Shown: positions 56,676 through 58,368 of the stretch, one piece after another
Layout of the letters: every line of letters begins with the position of its first letter
Position numbering within the stretch: the first letter of the stretch is position 1
Source: an uncultured Microbulbifer sp.
GTDB taxonomy: Bacteria > Pseudomonadota > Gammaproteobacteria > Pseudomonadales > Cellvibrionaceae
DNA: 58,368 nt
Assembly (NCBI RefSeq): GCF_947498635.1
Contig: NZ_CANMKV010000027.1
Span: 1-58,368 of the forward strand
Reading direction: 5' to 3'
The notes under the pieces: generated by a model
Databases searched by the model: none
What the model saw: the letters and a program-made list of their open reading frames with translations, nothing else
Told to the model about the DNA's origin: nothing
Made by a program: the position numbers and the translations under genes

Positions 56676-58025
56676 ATGGCCGCAACATTGATTGACTCAG
56701 TAGTCTTTAGTGAAATGTTCAGCACCAATGCCATGAGTGAGATTTTCTCAGACAGGCAGAGAATACAGTACTACCTGGATGTGGAAGCTGCACTGGCCAG
56801 GGTTCAGGCACAGTTGAGTATTATCCCTCAGGAGGCAGCCGATGAAATTTGTCGGCACTGCCATGCTGTGGAAATCGATTTTGCGCGGTTGAAATCTCAA
56901 ACAGAGCTGATTGGCTACCCGGTTCTTGGGGTTGTTCAACAGCTAGTTGCGCTTTGTAGCGGGGGAGCGGGGCAGTGGTGCCATTGGGGGACCACTACCC
57001 AGGATATTACCGATACCGCAACAGTGCTGCAGATTCGCGCGGCCCTGGGGTTAGTGGAAACAGAGGTAGACGCCATTGTCGATGCCCTGGCGAACTTGGC
57101 AAAGGATTACCGGGATACGCCAATGGTAGCTCGCAGTAACCTTCAGCAGGCCGTGCCAATCACCTTTGGCTATAAGGCGGCTGTATGGTTGGCTGGTTTC
57201 CACCGACATCAACAGCGCCTGCAAGAAATCAAGAAACGTGTGCTGGTTGGTGAATTTGGCGGTGCAGCCGGTAATCTGGCGTCCCTGGGTGACCGGGGGT
57301 TAGCGGTACAGTCTGGCATTATGGAGGCGCTCAAACTCGGCACACCTATTATCGCTTGGCATACCATGCGTGACAGAATTACGGAAGTCGCCTGCCTGTT
57401 GGGTTTGATTACAGGTACTTTGGGAAAGATTGCCCTGGATATCAAACTAATGGCTCAAACGGAGGTTGGCGAGGTCACTGAACCCTTTACCGCAGGGCGA
57501 GGTGCTTCCAGTACCATGCCGCAAAAACACAATCCGGTTTCTTCTGTGTACATCAGTGGCATGGTTCCGATTATACGGCAGCAGGTGGCAGCTTTACTCA
57601 ATGCAATGGAAGAAGATCATGAGCGGGCAACGGGAACCTGGGAGATTGAATGGGTGGTTCTTCCGGAAATTTTTTGCCTCTCGGCCGCTGCTCTGGCACA
57701 GGCGAGGTTTGCTTTGAGTGGTCTCAATGTACACCCTGAAAATATGTTGCGTAATTTAAAGCTGACAGGAGGCCTAGTTTCTTCCGAAGCGGTGATGATG
57801 GCACTTGGCCCAAAAATTGGCCGTGAAAAAGCCCACGATCTTGTATACAGGATTTGTAGTGAGGCCATTGAAACGGGGCGTCCATTTGCTGAGTTGCTTA
57901 AAGAAAATACCGAGGTGGCGTCCAAGATTAGTGATGACGAAGTAGATAAGCTTCTCGACCCAAAGAATTATCTCGGTCTTTGCGGTGAAATGGTAGATCG
58001 GACGCTTGCTAAACAAGAAAGATAA
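56676..58025 (+). CDS. Fumarase/aspartase superfamily lyase (PcaB/adenylosuccinate lyase-like)
   Basis: A 449-residue lyase of the adenylosuccinate lyase/3-carboxymuconate cycloisomerase group. The superfamily signature is GRGASSTMPQKHNPVSS, with the catalytic-loop Ser; GTTTQDITDTA is the second conserved region and ARSNLQQAVPITFG the third. It cleaves a C-N or C-C bond with release of fumarate, or isomerises a lactone. Start ATG 56676 with GGGGTGAAG upstream. Not purB-like in its N-terminus, so housekeeping purine synthesis is less likely. Closest assignments would be PcaB-like or nitrosuccinate lyase-like. Neighbouring protocatechuate genes are absent. Confidence 0.85.
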   Translation: MAATLIDSVVFSEMFSTNAMSEIFSDRQRIQYYLDVEAALARVQAQLSIIPQEAADEICRHCHAVEIDFARLKSQTELIGYPVLGVVQQLVALCSGGAGQWCHWGTTTQDITDTATVLQIRAALGLVETEVDAIVDALANLAKDYRDTPMVARSNLQQAVPITFGYKAAVWLAGFHRHQQRLQEIKKRVLVGEFGGAAGNLASLGDRGLAVQSGIMEALKLGTPIIAWHTMRDRITEVACLLGLITGTLGKIALDIKLMAQTEVGEVTEPFTAGRGASSTMPQKHNPVSSVYISGMVPIIRQQVAALLNAMEEDHERATGTWEIEWVVLPEIFCLSAAALAQARFALSGLNVHPENMLRNLKLTGGLVSSEAVMMALGPKIGREKAHDLVYRICSEAIETGRPFAELLKENTEVASKISDDEVDKLLDPKNYLGLCGEMVDRTLAKQER

Positions 58026-58231
58026 TGCATAGATTGCCAACATAAGGTTGAATTGATAGTCACTCTTTCTGCGATAGATGAAAAATTCAACGTTGAAATT
58101 TTTTCAAATTTCCCCTGTCCGATTCCGGTAAATCTCTGGATATATATCTAAACAACTGCGGAACTTGATGCAGGGCCCATACGAAGGCCCGTCACCGCAT
58201 AGCTTAGTAAGTATATTTCTTGGGGGAATTT

Positions 58232-58368
58232 ATGGTCGCCGTTATCAGCGGAGAAGCACTGGGTCTGTTTAATAGCATAAAGACAGGCGTGGGCTCGGCG
58301 AACCTTGGGCAGGGACGTGAATCCATCTATGTGAATGCGTCCACCGGCAACCTGGTGTTGCGCCAACA
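58232..58368 (+). CDS. Start of a large Rhs/repeat-type protein (truncated by window)
   Basis: An open frame from ATG 58232, preceded by GGGGG at 58222-58226, to the window edge, about 45 residues. The product starts MVAVISGEALGLFNSI and contains IYVNASTGNLVLRQ. The phrase YVNAxTGNLVL near an N-terminus is, as I recall it, typical of very large Rhs- or tandem-repeat surface proteins. Only the first residues are seen, so the call is tentative. A minus-strand frame in the same place is a shadow. Confidence 0.5.
   Translation, partial: MVAVISGEALGLFNSIKTGVGSANLGQGRESIYVNASTGNLVLRQ

Overview
The window reads as chromosomal DNA of a marine-type gammaproteobacterium. The core gene order ygfZ-sdhE-ygfX / nadB / rpoE-rseABC ... 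mucD-lepA-lepB-DUF4845-rnc-era-recO-acpS / gacS(barA) / cysM-relA-mazG is the order typical of Pseudomonas, Cellvibrionales and relatives. A Microbulbifer-like member of Cellvibrionales is my best guess, inferred from gene content and the AlgP-like protein rather than from any search. I saw no rRNA, tRNA, CRISPR array or prophage.

Layout. 0-6.6 kb: a GT4 glycosyltransferase, then a minus-strand block with a HupE/UreJ-like membrane protein, a 583-residue exported protein of unknown function, and an operon of LemA plus two TPM-domain proteins. 6.6-15.6 kb: YaeQ and YajQ, two secreted beta-propeller paralogs flanking a small membrane protein, two uracil-DNA glycosylase family genes, an orphan membrane-anchored protein, a divergent LysR/SDR pair and RimK. 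16-17.6 kb: two tandem four-to-five-helix membrane paralogs.

17.9-34.6 kb is housekeeping. It holds flavinylation and Fe-S maintenance (ygfZ, sdhE), NAD synthesis (nadB), the envelope-stress sigma factor with its anti-sigma system (rpoE-rseA-rseB-rseC, with a candidate sigma-E autoregulatory promoter), and a murein-peptide recycling pair (Ala-Glu epimerase and MpaA). It continues with mucD, lepA-lepB, rnc-era-recO and acpS. pdxJ, usually between recO and acpS, is absent. 34.6-49.2 kb holds the GacS/BarA hybrid kinase, cysM, relA, mazG, adk, hemH, an AT-hook histone-like protein, tsaB, uppP, a beta-hydroxyacid dehydrogenase and a tRNA-queuosine mannosyltransferase homologue. rlmD, usual between cysM and relA, is missing and a 765-bp empty stretch lies there.

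49.5-58.4 kb is the accessory end. It has a degenerate IS3-family element that has lost two of three catalytic acids, an exported TenA/PqqC-like protein and a DUF2279 protein. Next comes a tightly overlapping minus-strand operon of a heme-oxygenase-fold diiron oxidase, a SAM methyltransferase and a TauD-like Fe(II)/2-oxoglutarate oxygenase. An L7/L12-CTD-like membrane protein follows, preceded by a perfect FNR/Anr-type palindrome. The window closes with a fumarase/PcaB-superfamily lyase and the first codons of what looks like a very large Rhs/repeat-type surface protein. The oxidase-methyltransferase-oxygenase operon is the best candidate for an undescribed pathway.
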